A DNA stretch of 64,000 nt from DASYLJ01 sp964404165 (GTDB lineage Bacteria; Desulfobacterota; Binatia; DP-6), in the NCBI GenBank assembly GCA_964404165.1, contig CAYOIZ010000035.1, forward strand, positions 1 through 64,000. The letters run 5' to 3'. Position numbers and translations under genes: made by a program. Each line of letters begins with the position of its first letter. Positions within the stretch are counted from its first letter, which is position 1. Positions 26,465-34,666 of the stretch are shown here, in pieces. The notes below the pieces were generated by a model. That model was not told the DNA's origin, did no database searches, and was given only the letters and a program-made list of their open reading frames with translations.

Positions 26465-27204
26465 CGGAAGAAGCCCGAGAACAGCTCGTGCCCGATGTCG
26501 GTGACGTCCTGCACGTGCTGCGCGGAGTCGGCCATGAGCTGCTTCGGGTCGACGCCGGCCTCGACGATGTACTTCTGCGACTCGGGCTCGGTGCACAGGC
26601 GCTGGATGATGGCCTCGGTGAATTCGAGGTGGAACTGGAAGCCGTAGACGAGCTCGCCGAACGAGAACGCCTGCTGCTCGAAGAGCGGCGTCGACGCCAG
26701 GTTCGAGGCGTCGGGTGGCAGCTCGTAGGTGTCGCCGTGCATGTGGAAGACGTCGAGCGTGTCGGTGACGTTGGCGCCGACGAAGAGGGGATCGTCCTTG
26801 CCATCGTCGGTGAGCTGGATGGGGCCCCAGCCGACCTCGCGGCGCTCGCCCTTGTACACGCGCGCGCCGAGCGCCTGCGCGATGAGCTGTGCGCCCAGGC
26901 AGACGCCGAGCACCGGACGTCCGGCGGAGATGCACCGTTCGATCAGCGCGGTCTCGGCCGCGAGGTATGGATGGCGCTCGGTCTCGTACGCCGCCATGGG
27001 ACCGCCCAGGACGACGAGGCCACCGATGCCGCGCAGGTCGCGGGGCAGGGCGTCGCCGCGGGGCGGGTCGAGATAGCGATGATGCACCCCGAAGTCCCGG
27101 AGCACGTTCGTGAGCAGGCCCAACCCTTCTGCCTGCGCATGACGCAGGACGATCCAGGAAGTTCCCTCGCCCGAGGCGTCCGCGTCCTCACCCCGCCGTA
27201 CCAT
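26449..27204 (-). CDS. Class I glutamine amidotransferase (GMP synthase-like)
   Basis: A 251-residue GATase domain protein. The nucleophile Cys lies in GVCLGAQLIA, and the His and Glu of the triad in GFQFHLEF. The oxyanion segment is GGLVVLGGPMAAYE. There is no synthetase domain, so it resembles stand-alone GMP-synthase-like amidotransferases and gamma-glutamyl hydrolases of unclear substrate. The ATG at 27204 is chosen although a longer open frame continues upstream across phoB. It overlaps the phosphodiesterase 3' end by 16 bp. Confidence 0.88.
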   Translation of the reverse strand: MVRRGEDADASGEGTSWIVLRHAQAEGLGLLTNVLRDFGVHHRYLDPPRGDALPRDLRGIGGLVVLGGPMAAYETERHPYLAAETALIERCISAGRPVLGVCLGAQLIAQALGARVYKGERREVGWGPIQLTDDGKDDPLFVGANVTDTLDVFHMHGDTYELPPDASNLASTPLFEQQAFSFGELVYGFQFHLEFTEAIIQRLCTEPESQKYIVEAGVDPKQLMADSAQHVQDVTDIGHELFSGFFRQCGL

Positions 27205-27264
27205 GCGTACTCCATTCCCCAAGCCTGCGGTGACAGTCAAGGCGTGGAATGCGATAGCCCGCCC

Positions 27265-27293
27265 TTGCCCGGTCGCGTTTCGACCGCTACCTT
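27265..27293 (+). promoter_or_regulatory. Candidate phoB promoter
   Basis: TTGCCC (27265-27270), a 17-nt spacer and TACCTT (27288-27293) lie 73 bp upstream of phoB. The -35 TTGCC form and the 17-nt spacing match candidates before tatA and bioB in this window. The -10 is weak. Confidence 0.3.
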
Positions 27294-27366
27294 CGCCGCG
27301 CCGATGTTCATGGCGCGGTAACGCGGCCGTCATGGGGGCGGCGTAGGGTCGCCGGCGAGCAACACC

Positions 27367-28083
27367 ATGGCAGTGAAGCGCACCATACTGGTCGTCGAGG
27401 ACGAGAAAGACATCCGCGAGCTCGTCCGCTTCCATCTGGCCCAGGAGGGCTATGCGGTTCGGGAAGCCGACTCCGGCGAGAGCGCCCTGGCACAGGTGGC
27501 CACCGAGCGACCCGCCCTGGTCGTGCTCGACATCATGCTGCCCGGCACCGATGGGCTCGAGGTGTGCCGGCGGCTGCGCAGCGCCGAGGCCACGCACAAC
27601 ATTCCCATCATCATGCTCACCGCCCGTGCTGGCGAGGTCGACCGGGTCATCGGCCTCGAGATGGGTGCCGACGACTACCTCACCAAGCCGTTCAGCCCGC
27701 GTGAGCTGGTGGCCCGCGTCAAGGCCGTGCTGCGACGAACCCACGGTGAAGAGGTGCCGCTGCCCCATGAAGTCTTCGAGAAGGGGCGGCTCCGCCTCGA
27801 CTTCGACACCTACGAGGTCTTCATCCGTGGTGAGGCGGCCAACCTCTCGCTGCGCGAGTTCGAGCTGCTCAAGTTCTTCGTGCGCAATCCCTACCGCGTG
27901 TACGACCGTCTCCAGCTGCTGGATCTGGTGTGGGGCCAGGACGTCCACGTCGAACCCCGGACGGTCGACGTGCACATCCGCCGCCTGCGCAAGCGCATAG
28001 AGCGCGATGACGCCAACCCGGATCTCATCCTCACCGTCCGTGGCGTTGGATACAAGTTCAACCCCGACGCGCTGGAGTCCTAG
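27367..28083 (+). CDS. phoB: Phosphate-regulon response regulator PhoB
   Basis: A 238-residue OmpR/PhoB-type regulator. The receiver domain (about 6-120) has the acidic pair VVEDEKD, the phospho-acceptor Asp in VVLDIMLPGTDG, LTAR and the Lys in LTKPFSPREL. A C-terminal winged helix ends in RTVDVHIRRLRKRIE and VRGVGYKF. Its partner phoR overlaps it downstream, and phoU-pstBACS follows on the other strand. Together these support the phosphate-starvation role over other OmpR-family functions. ATG at 27367. Confidence 0.94.
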   Translation: MAVKRTILVVEDEKDIRELVRFHLAQEGYAVREADSGESALAQVATERPALVVLDIMLPGTDGLEVCRRLRSAEATHNIPIIMLTARAGEVDRVIGLEMGADDYLTKPFSPRELVARVKAVLRRTHGEEVPLPHEVFEKGRLRLDFDTYEVFIRGEAANLSLREFELLKFFVRNPYRVYDRLQLLDLVWGQDVHVEPRTVDVHIRRLRKRIERDDANPDLILTVRGVGYKFNPDALES

Positions 28084-29860
28084 GCTCGTCCTCCAGTACC
28101 TCGCGCCCACGCTGGCCGCTCTGGCCGGCGTGCTGGCGGTGGCGATCCCGTACGTCTCGAGCACGCTCGCGACGCATCAGATGGAGACGCTGGGCGCGCG
28201 ACTGCGCGCCGAGTCGCGGCTCGTCGGGCAGATCATCCCATGGACGGGTGGAAACGAGCTCGCCGACGCGTGCGCGCGGCTGTCGGCCGATCTGAACGTC
28301 CGCGTCACGGTGATGGATGCCGACGGGGTGGTCGTCTGCGAGTCGTCGCGTTCGCCCGTCGGGCTCGAGAATCATGCCGATCGCGCCGAGGTCCGCGAGG
28401 CGCTCGCGACCGGCACCGGGAGCGCGATCCGGCAGAGCGCCACGACCGGGGAGCGCCTGATGTACGCCGCGACGCGCGAGGCGCGCGGCGGCGAGGTGCG
28501 GGTGGTGCGCATCGCGATGCCGCTCACCGCCGTCGAAGAGAACATCGCGCACGTCCGCGGCCTGGTGCTCTTCGGGCTGCTGATGGGGTCGGTGCTCGGG
28601 CTCGCGGCCGCGCTGGCGCTGTCACGCCGCATGTTGCGACGCATCCAGCGTCTCGTGACCTTTGCCGGCAAGCTGGCGGCGGGCGAGCCGCCGCCGTACA
28701 TCGCACCGGAGCGCCGCGACGCCCTCGGGTTGCTCGAGGCCCAGCTCGGCGACATGGCGCGCAGCGTGGCGGGCACGATCGCCGAGCTGCGGGTCGAGCA
28801 GGAACGACTCGAGGCGATCCTGCGCGGCATGGTCGAGGGCGTCCTCGTCACCGACCTCGCCGGCGGCGTCGTGCTCATGAACGCGCGCTCGCGCGAGCTG
28901 CTGGCGGTCCCCGTCGAGGTGGATACGCGCGGTCGTCCCCTGGTCGAGCTGACGCGCGATCCCGCGCTCGGCGAGGTGGTGCGGGAGCTGGCGGCGGGCG
29001 CGGCGATCGCGTCGCGGGACGTCACGCTCGCCGGCGGCAACGGGCCGACGCTGCAGGTGAACGCGGCGCGCCTGCGCGGTGCCGACGGCGAGTCGTTCGG
29101 CTACGTGCTCGTCCTGCACGACGTCACCGAGCTGCGCCGGCTCGAGGTCATCCGGCGCGACTTCGTCGCCAACGTGTCGCACGAGCTGCGCACGCCGCTC
29201 ACGGCCATCAAGGGCTACGCCGAGACCCTCCTCGGTGCCGCCGGCGACGACCGTGAGACGGCGCGCCGGTTCCTCGCCGTCATCGACCGGCACTCGGAGC
29301 GGCTCGGCCGGCTCATCAACGACCTGCTGGCGCTCTCCGATCTCGAGCTCGGTCGCACGCCGTTGCGGTTGACCCCCGTGGCCGTCGGGCCCGCGGTCGA
29401 CGACGTGCTCCAGATCTTCGCGGAGTCGGTGGCGCGCAAGGGCGTCCGTGTCGCGGCGCAGGTGGCGCCCGGGCTGCCACCCGTGCACGCCGACGGGGAT
29501 CGCCTCCGCCAGGTGCTGATCAACCTGGTGGACAACGCCATCAAGTACACGCCGGAAGGCGGACAGGTGCTGGTCCGCGCGGTGCCCGCGACGGGCACGG
29601 AACACGCCGGCATGGTCGAGATCGCCATCGAGGATTCCGGCATCGGCATCCCGGCGCAGGACCTGCCGCGCCTCACCGAGCGCTTCTTCCGCGTCGACAA
29701 GGCGCGCTCACGCGAGCTCGGCGGCACCGGCCTCGGCCTGGCCATCGTGAAGCACATCGTCCAGGCCCACGGCGGCTCGCTGTCGATCAGCAGCGCCCTC
29801 GGCCAGGGCACGACGGTGCGCGTGATCTTCCCCGCCGCCGACGGCGCGGTCCGCCGCTAG
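28007..29860 (+). CDS. phoR: Phosphate-regulon sensor kinase PhoR
   Basis: A membrane histidine kinase of up to 617 residues. It has a first membrane segment (about 28-48), an extracytoplasmic sensor loop (about 49-182), a second segment (about 183-204), HAMP, a PAS domain (about 262-375), HisKA with phospho-acceptor H392 in VSHELRTPLT, and a HATPase domain (NLVDNAIKYTPEG, DSGIGIP, GGTGLGLAIV). The start is uncertain: the ATG at 28007 gives a 77-bp overlap with phoB, while GTG at 28040 or TTG at 28046 give shorter overlaps. Its stop shares a CTAG with the convergent phoU stop. Confidence 0.92.
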   Translation: MTPTRISSSPSVALDTSSTPTRWSPRLVLQYLAPTLAALAGVLAVAIPYVSSTLATHQMETLGARLRAESRLVGQIIPWTGGNELADACARLSADLNVRVTVMDADGVVVCESSRSPVGLENHADRAEVREALATGTGSAIRQSATTGERLMYAATREARGGEVRVVRIAMPLTAVEENIAHVRGLVLFGLLMGSVLGLAAALALSRRMLRRIQRLVTFAGKLAAGEPPPYIAPERRDALGLLEAQLGDMARSVAGTIAELRVEQERLEAILRGMVEGVLVTDLAGGVVLMNARSRELLAVPVEVDTRGRPLVELTRDPALGEVVRELAAGAAIASRDVTLAGGNGPTLQVNAARLRGADGESFGYVLVLHDVTELRRLEVIRRDFVANVSHELRTPLTAIKGYAETLLGAAGDDRETARRFLAVIDRHSERLGRLINDLLALSDLELGRTPLRLTPVAVGPAVDDVLQIFAESVARKGVRVAAQVAPGLPPVHADGDRLRQVLINLVDNAIKYTPEGGQVLVRAVPATGTEHAGMVEIAIEDSGIGIPAQDLPRLTERFFRVDKARSRELGGTGLGLAIVKHIVQAHGGSLSISSALGQGTTVRVIFPAADGAVRR

Positions 29861-30540
29861 AGCGCGCGCGGCAGCGTATCGAGGTGGCGGATCGACTGCC
29901 CCTTCACCATGAAGATCACCATCTCGGCGATGTTCGTGGCGTGGTCGGCGATGCGCTCGAGGTACTTCGAGACGAACAGCAGGCGCATGGTGCGGCTGAT
30001 GGCCTTCGGGTCTTCCACCATGAACGAGAGCAGCTCGCGGAAGAGCTGGCCGTGGAGCTTGTCGATGGTGTCGTCCGCCGAGCACACCTGCAGGGCGAGG
30101 TCGACGTCCTCGCGCACGAAGGCGTCCAGGCTCTGGTGCAGCATGATGCTGGCGAGCTCGGCCATGCGCGGGATGTCGATGTAGGGCTTGATCGGGAGCT
30201 CGGCCGCGAGCTCGATGGCGCGCTCCGCGATGTGCGCTGCGTGGTCGCCGATGCGCTCAAGATCGGTGGTGATCTTGAGGGCGGTGGTGATGAGGCGCAG
30301 GTCGCGGGCGGCCGGCTGGTGGAGTGCCAGCAACTTGATCGACAGGTCGTCGATCTCGACGTCGAGGCGATTCACCGTGTGGTCGCGATCGAGCGTGGCG
30401 CGGGCCAGCGCCTCGTCGCGGGTGGTGAGGGCTCGGATGGCCTGGGCGATCTGGTCCTCCACCAGGCCTCCCATCTCCAGGACCGAGGCTCGGAGCTTGC
30501 CGAGCTGGCTCTCGTAGGCGCGATCGGTGTGTTGCGGCAT
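29857..30540 (-). CDS. phoU: Phosphate transport regulator PhoU
   Basis: A 227-residue all-helical protein with two PhoU repeats, each with the metal-binding pattern (DLERIGDHAAHIAE near residue 93 and YLERIADHATNIAE near 193). It damps PhoR signalling when Pst transports phosphate. ATG at 30540 overlaps the pstB stop by one base (TGATG). It is the last gene of pstS-C-A-B-phoU. Confidence 0.96.
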   Translation of the reverse strand: MPQHTDRAYESQLGKLRASVLEMGGLVEDQIAQAIRALTTRDEALARATLDRDHTVNRLDVEIDDLSIKLLALHQPAARDLRLITTALKITTDLERIGDHAAHIAERAIELAAELPIKPYIDIPRMAELASIMLHQSLDAFVREDVDLALQVCSADDTIDKLHGQLFRELLSFMVEDPKAISRTMRLLFVSKYLERIADHATNIAEMVIFMVKGQSIRHLDTLPRAL

Positions 30541-31328
30541 CAGCCGAACCGTCCCGTGATGTAATCCTCCGTCTCGGGACGCGAGGGCGTGGTGAAGAGG
30601 GTTTCGGTGGAGCCGAACTCGACCAGCTTGCCGAGGTAGAAGTAGGCCGTGAAGTCGGAGACGCGGGCCGCCTGCTGCATGTTGTGGGTGACGATCACGA
30701 TCGTATAGCTGTCCTTCAGCTCCTGGATGAGCTCCTCGATCTTCGCGGTGGCGATGGGGTCGAGGGCGGAGGCGGGTTCGTCCATCAGCAGCACCTCGGG
30801 CTCGACGGCGAGCGCGCGCGCGATGCAGAGCCGCTGCTGCTGGCCGCCCGACAGCTCGAGGGCGGAGCCGTCGAGCCGGTCGGCGACCTCGTCCCAGAGC
30901 GCCGCCTGGCGAAGGCTGCGTTCGACGATCTCCTGCAGGGTCGAGCGCTCGCGGACCCCGTGCAGGCGGGGCCCGAACGCCACGTTCTCGAAGATCGACT
31001 TCGGAAAGGGGTTCGACTTCTGGAACACCATGCCGACCTGGCGCCGGAGCATCACGGGGTCGACGTCCTGGGCGTAGAGCGCCACGCCGTCGATCGACAC
31101 CTGGCCCTCGATGCGGATGCCCGGGATGTGGTCGTTCATGCGGTTCAGGCAGCGCAGGAACGTGGACTTGCCGCAGCCCGACGGTCCGATCAGGGCCGTG
31201 ACCCTGTGCTCGGGTATCTCGAGCGTGACCTTGTCGAGGCCGAGGGCCTGGCCGTAGTGCACCGTGAGATCGCTGACGGCGATCTTGATGGGTAGGCCGA
31301 GCGGAGCGGCGAGAGCCTGTGACGTCAT
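30540..31328 (-). CDS. pstB: Phosphate ABC transporter ATPase PstB
   Basis: A 262-residue ABC ATPase with Walker A GPSGCGKST, Q-loop MVFQKSNPFPKSI (the SNPFPKSI wording is typical of PstB), signature LSGGQQQR and Walker B LLMDEPASALD, then VTHNMQQA. It drives phosphate import through PstC/PstA. The ATG at 31328 is 68 bp after pstA, the widest gap within the permease genes. Confidence 0.97.
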   Translation of the reverse strand: MTSQALAAPLGLPIKIAVSDLTVHYGQALGLDKVTLEIPEHRVTALIGPSGCGKSTFLRCLNRMNDHIPGIRIEGQVSIDGVALYAQDVDPVMLRRQVGMVFQKSNPFPKSIFENVAFGPRLHGVRERSTLQEIVERSLRQAALWDEVADRLDGSALELSGGQQQRLCIARALAVEPEVLLMDEPASALDPIATAKIEELIQELKDSYTIVIVTHNMQQAARVSDFTAYFYLGKLVEFGSTETLFTTPSRPETEDYITGRFG

Positions 31329-31396
31329 GACGTGGGCGTCGCGCGGCGACTGCGGGGCAGAATAGACCGCTGGATGTCGGGTGCCAAGGGCGACGG

Positions 31397-32299
31397 TCAA
31401 TCCATCCCGCGCCGCTGGTAGCGGTTGCGGAGGATGACGGCCGCGGCGTTCATCGTGATGAGTACCACCAGCAGGACGATGATGCCCGCCGCCGCGTTGA
31501 CGTGGAACCCGGCCTGCGGGCGCGACACCCAGTTGAAGATCTGGATGGGCAGCGCCGTGAAGGGCGTCTGGAGGCCCGCCAGCGACAGCTCGGGCACGAA
31601 GGCCACGTAGGTGAGGGCGCCGATGGTGATGAGCGGCGCGGTCTCGCCGATGGCGCGTGCGAGGGCCAGGATGGTGCCGGTCAGGATGCCCGGCATGGCC
31701 GACGGGACGACGAGCCGGCTCACGACCTGCCAGCGTGTCGCCCCGAGCGCGTAGCCGCCCTGGCGGAGGGTGTCTGGCACCGCCCGCAGGGCCTCGCGCG
31801 AGGCGATGATGATGATCGGCATGACGAGGAGCGCCATGGTCATGCCGCCAGAGAGCACGCTCCGACCGCCCGTCAGGGGGGACATGATGCGTACGAACAC
31901 CTCGAGCCCGAGGAGACCGTAGATGATCGAGGGCACGCCCGCGAGGTTGGCGATGTTGATCTCGATGATGCGGTCGAGCCGGCTGCGCCGCGAGTACTCC
32001 TCGAGGTAGACGGCGGCGCCGACGCCGAGTGGAAAGGCGAGGGCGGCCGTGACCGAGAGCATCCACAGGGACCCGATCAGCGCGGTGTAGATGCCGGCGC
32101 TCTCCGGTCGTCGGGACGGGAACGAGCTCAGGAACTCCCAGCCGAGGCGCGGCAGGCCGTCGCTGAACACGTCGACGAGCAGCACGCCGAGCACGCCGAC
32201 CCCGAAGAACGTGGCCGCCTGCCCGAGACGCTTGAAGACGCGCTCGGCGAGCCGCCGTCGGGCCAGGAGCCGTTTCTCTTCCGCGCCCGGCTCAGTCAT
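31397..32299 (-). CDS. pstA: Phosphate ABC transporter permease PstA
   Basis: A 300-residue inner-membrane permease with about six helices and the binding-protein-dependent transport motif (EALRAVPDTLRQGGYALGATRWQ). It pairs with PstC. The ATG at 32299 overlaps the end of pstC by 8 bp. A cytoplasmic N-terminal leader of about 28 charged residues precedes the first helix. Confidence 0.96.
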   Translation of the reverse strand: MTEPGAEEKRLLARRRLAERVFKRLGQAATFFGVGVLGVLLVDVFSDGLPRLGWEFLSSFPSRRPESAGIYTALIGSLWMLSVTAALAFPLGVGAAVYLEEYSRRSRLDRIIEINIANLAGVPSIIYGLLGLEVFVRIMSPLTGGRSVLSGGMTMALLVMPIIIIASREALRAVPDTLRQGGYALGATRWQVVSRLVVPSAMPGILTGTILALARAIGETAPLITIGALTYVAFVPELSLAGLQTPFTALPIQIFNWVSRPQAGFHVNAAAGIIVLLVVLITMNAAAVILRNRYQRRGMD

Positions 32300-33227
32300 A
32301 GCGCTCCCGGAACCGCCGCACGAGGCGGTTGCCCAGGATGTTGAGCCCGAGCGTCATCAGGAAGAGGGTCGTCCCGACCGCGAAGATCGTCTTGAACTCG
32401 ATCGTGCCGTGCGGCGTGTCGCCCAGGCTCACCTGGACGATGTAGGCGGTCATGGTCTCGACGGGGACGAACGGGTTGAGCGTCAGCTGCGGGCTCTGCC
32501 CGGCGGCGATGGCGACGATCATGGTTTCGCCGACGGCGCGCGAGATGGCCAACACGAAGGCGGCGACGATGCCGGAAAACGCCGCCGGGACGACGATCTT
32601 CGTCGCGACCTCGAAGCGGGTCGCCCCGAGCGCGTAGCCGCCGTTGCGGAGCCCCACCGGCACGGCGAACAGCGCGTCCTCGGACAGCGACACCACGAGC
32701 GGAAGGATCATGACGCCCATCACGATCCCGGCGCTCAACGCATTGAAGCCGGCGATCTCGGGATAGATGGCGCGCAGCAGCGGGGTGACGAAGAGCAGGG
32801 CGAAGTAGCCGTAGACCACCGTCGGCACCCCGGCGAGGACCTCGAGCACGGGCTTCAGGATCTGCCGCGTACGCGGCGTGGCGAACTCGCTCAGGTAGAT
32901 GGCGGCGAGCAGCCCGATGGGCAATGCGACCGCGAGCGCGATCACCGAGGTGAGCACGGTGGCGCTCGCCAGCACCATGATGCCGAAGTGCTTGTCGGCG
33001 AACAGCGGTGTCCACTCGGTGTCGGTGAGGAAGCGCCAGAGCGGCACTTCCTGGAAGAACGCGACGGTCTCGAAGAACAGCACTGCGACGATGCCGAGCG
33101 TCGTCAGGATGGTGATGGCGCTGGTGGCGAAGAGCAGCGCTTCGATGACGCTCTCGAGCACGCGACGCCCGGCCGGGCGTTCGCTTCGAGCCGACAGCGA
33201 TGAGTGGGACCGCGTGGGTAGCAGCAT
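32292..33227 (-). CDS. pstC: Phosphate ABC transporter permease PstC
   Basis: A 311-residue permease with about six helices and the EAA-type loop (EDALFAVPVGLRNGGYALGATRFE). It forms the channel with PstA. ATG at 33227 is the first good start after pstS; the open frame continues upstream only through the intergenic hairpin region. Confidence 0.95.
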   Translation of the reverse strand: MLLPTRSHSSLSARSERPAGRRVLESVIEALLFATSAITILTTLGIVAVLFFETVAFFQEVPLWRFLTDTEWTPLFADKHFGIMVLASATVLTSVIALAVALPIGLLAAIYLSEFATPRTRQILKPVLEVLAGVPTVVYGYFALLFVTPLLRAIYPEIAGFNALSAGIVMGVMILPLVVSLSEDALFAVPVGLRNGGYALGATRFEVATKIVVPAAFSGIVAAFVLAISRAVGETMIVAIAAGQSPQLTLNPFVPVETMTAYIVQVSLGDTPHGTIEFKTIFAVGTTLFLMTLGLNILGNRLVRRFRERYD

Positions 33228-33255
33228 CGTTCGGCGCGTCTCTCGCCGGGCGGAG

Positions 33256-33299
33256 GGTACCACGCGGCGCTCCAAGGGGAAGGGGCGTCGCGTGGTGCC
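33256..33299 (-). other. Intercistronic hairpin between pstS and pstC
   Basis: Two 18-nt arms (33256-33273 and 33282-33299) pair at 15 of 18 positions on the transcribed minus strand around an 8-nt loop. It lies 23 nt after the pstS stop and 28 nt before pstC. Such hairpins commonly protect or partly terminate the binding-protein transcript, so that the binding protein is made in excess over the permease. That role is inferred here. Confidence 0.55.
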
Positions 33300-33322
33300 G
33301 ACCTCGGTCGTCGGGGGAGGGG

Positions 33323-34342
33323 TCAGTGGGGCTGCTCCTTCGCGAGCAGATCCACGATGGTGACGCCGACCTGCGAGCCCTTCCCGCCGAACAGCGAGCC
33401 GACGACCTTTGCGTCGTAGCGGGCGCGCGCCAGCTTGTAGGCATCGGCCGGGAGCGGGATGTAGCCGACCTCGCGCACCAGCTCGGGACCCTTCTCGAGG
33501 TAGAAGTTGATCAGTGCCTTCACCTCGGGCTTGTCCGCGGACTTCGTGCTCACGTAGATGAACAACGGTCGCGCCAGCGGCTGGTACTGCCCCTTCTCGA
33601 CGGACTCCAACGACGGCGTCATGCAGCCCTTGCCGTTGTCGTCCTTCTCGTCGTCGACGCCGACCAGCTTGAGCTTCTGCTGGTTCTCCTCGTAGTACGC
33701 GAAACCGAAGAAGCCGAGCGCGAGCGGATCGGTGGAGATGCCCTGCACGATGACGTTGTCGTCCTCGCTCGACTGGAAGTCGCCGCGGCTGGCATGTTCC
33801 TTCCCGACGACGGCCTCGGTGAAATAGTCGTAGGTGCCGGAATCGACGCCGGGCCCGAAGAGGTGGATGTCCTTGTCGGGCCAGCCGGGCCGTACCTGGC
33901 TCCACTTCGTGACCTTGCCCTGCGCCTCGGGCTCCCAGAGCGCCTTCAGCTCCTTCACGGTCATGCAGGACGCCCAGTCGTTCTTCGGATTCACCAGGAT
34001 GGCGAGGCCGTCGTAGGCGATCGGGAGCTCGATGTAGTCGATGCCTGCCGCCTTGCACTGCTCGACTTCGGTCGGCTTGATCGGGCGCGACGCATCAGAG
34101 ACGTCGGTCTCGCCGGCGCAGAACTTCTTGAAGCCGCCGCCCGTTCCGGAGATGCCGACGGTGACCTGCACCTTCGGGGCAACCTTACGGAACTCTTCGG
34201 CCACGGCTTCCGTGATCGGGAACACGGTGCTCGAGCCATCGATCGCGACGCGACCGCTGAGATCGGCGGCTCGAACGTCGGTTGCGAACGCCGTTGCCAG
34301 GATCATTGCCGGCAGCGCCGCCAGGATTCGTCGAGAGACCAT
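33323..34342 (-). CDS. pstS: Periplasmic phosphate-binding protein PstS
   Basis: A 339-residue exported protein with a signal peptide (about 1-25, cleavage near DVRAAD). The phosphate-site segments are DGSSTVFPITEAVAEEF, SGTGGGFKKFCAGETDVSDASRP (broken here at residues 63-85) and FGPGVDSGTYDYF. This is the short bacterial type with a YVSTKSADKP-like C-terminal lobe. ATG at 34342 has GGAGGAGG 7 nt upstream. It is first of the pst operon and divergent from the porin at 34667. Confidence 0.95.
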   Translation of the reverse strand: MVSRRILAALPAMILATAFATDVRAADLSGRVAIDGSSTVFPITEAVAEEFRKVAPKVQVTVGISGTGGGFKKFCAGETDVSDASRPIKPTEVEQCKAAGIDYIELPIAYDGLAILVNPKNDWASCMTVKELKALWEPEAQGKVTKWSQVRPGWPDKDIHLFGPGVDSGTYDYFTEAVVGKEHASRGDFQSSEDDNVIVQGISTDPLALGFFGFAYYEENQQKLKLVGVDDEKDDNGKGCMTPSLESVEKGQYQPLARPLFIYVSTKSADKPEVKALINFYLEKGPELVREVGYIPLPADAYKLARARYDAKVVGSLFGGKGSQVGVTIVDLLAKEQPH

Positions 34343-34500
34343 TCCGGAACCTCCTCCACTAGTGTCAGGCCCCGCCACGTCGTCGGACGATCGAGTCGTG
34401 TGGGTCAGCCGGCATCCGACCGGGGCGGGGAACATGGACCCCGAGCTCACGTATGGCCTCCCAACTGGGTTCCTGGGGTACCAGTGTCGTGTTGCGGGAA

Positions 34501-34551
34501 TGTTACAGCCTCGTGAACGCTCCGGTAACAGCCCGTTCCGGCGCCGTGAAC
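34501..34551. promoter_or_regulatory. 11-bp-period repeat array between pstS and the porin (candidate PhoB sites)
   Basis: In the 324-bp divergent region (34343-34666), 7-mers recur every 11 bp: TGTTACA (34501), CGTGAAC (34512), CGGTAAC (34523), CGTTCCG (34534), CGTGAAC (34545). PhoB boxes are 7-mers with 4-bp spacers, also an 11-bp period, and CGGTAAC matches 6 of 7 positions of CTGTAAC. TATGTT at 34572 could be a porin -10. Nothing else recognisable lies in this gap. Confidence 0.45.
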
Positions 34552-34666
34552 CCCTGGATTTCTTGCCTTCGTATGTTACGAGACGCGCACTCGACGGCAT
34601 GGGCCGTGGGTTTGCAGCGCGATCCGCCGACCCGACGAGTGCGAGGCGGCGCGCGGGAGGCGTGAC

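Noticed and set aside
27205..28164. Upstream extension of the amidotransferase frame across phoB.
   Set aside because: The added part is antisense to phoB and has no GATase similarity; the ATG at 27204 gives the expected length.
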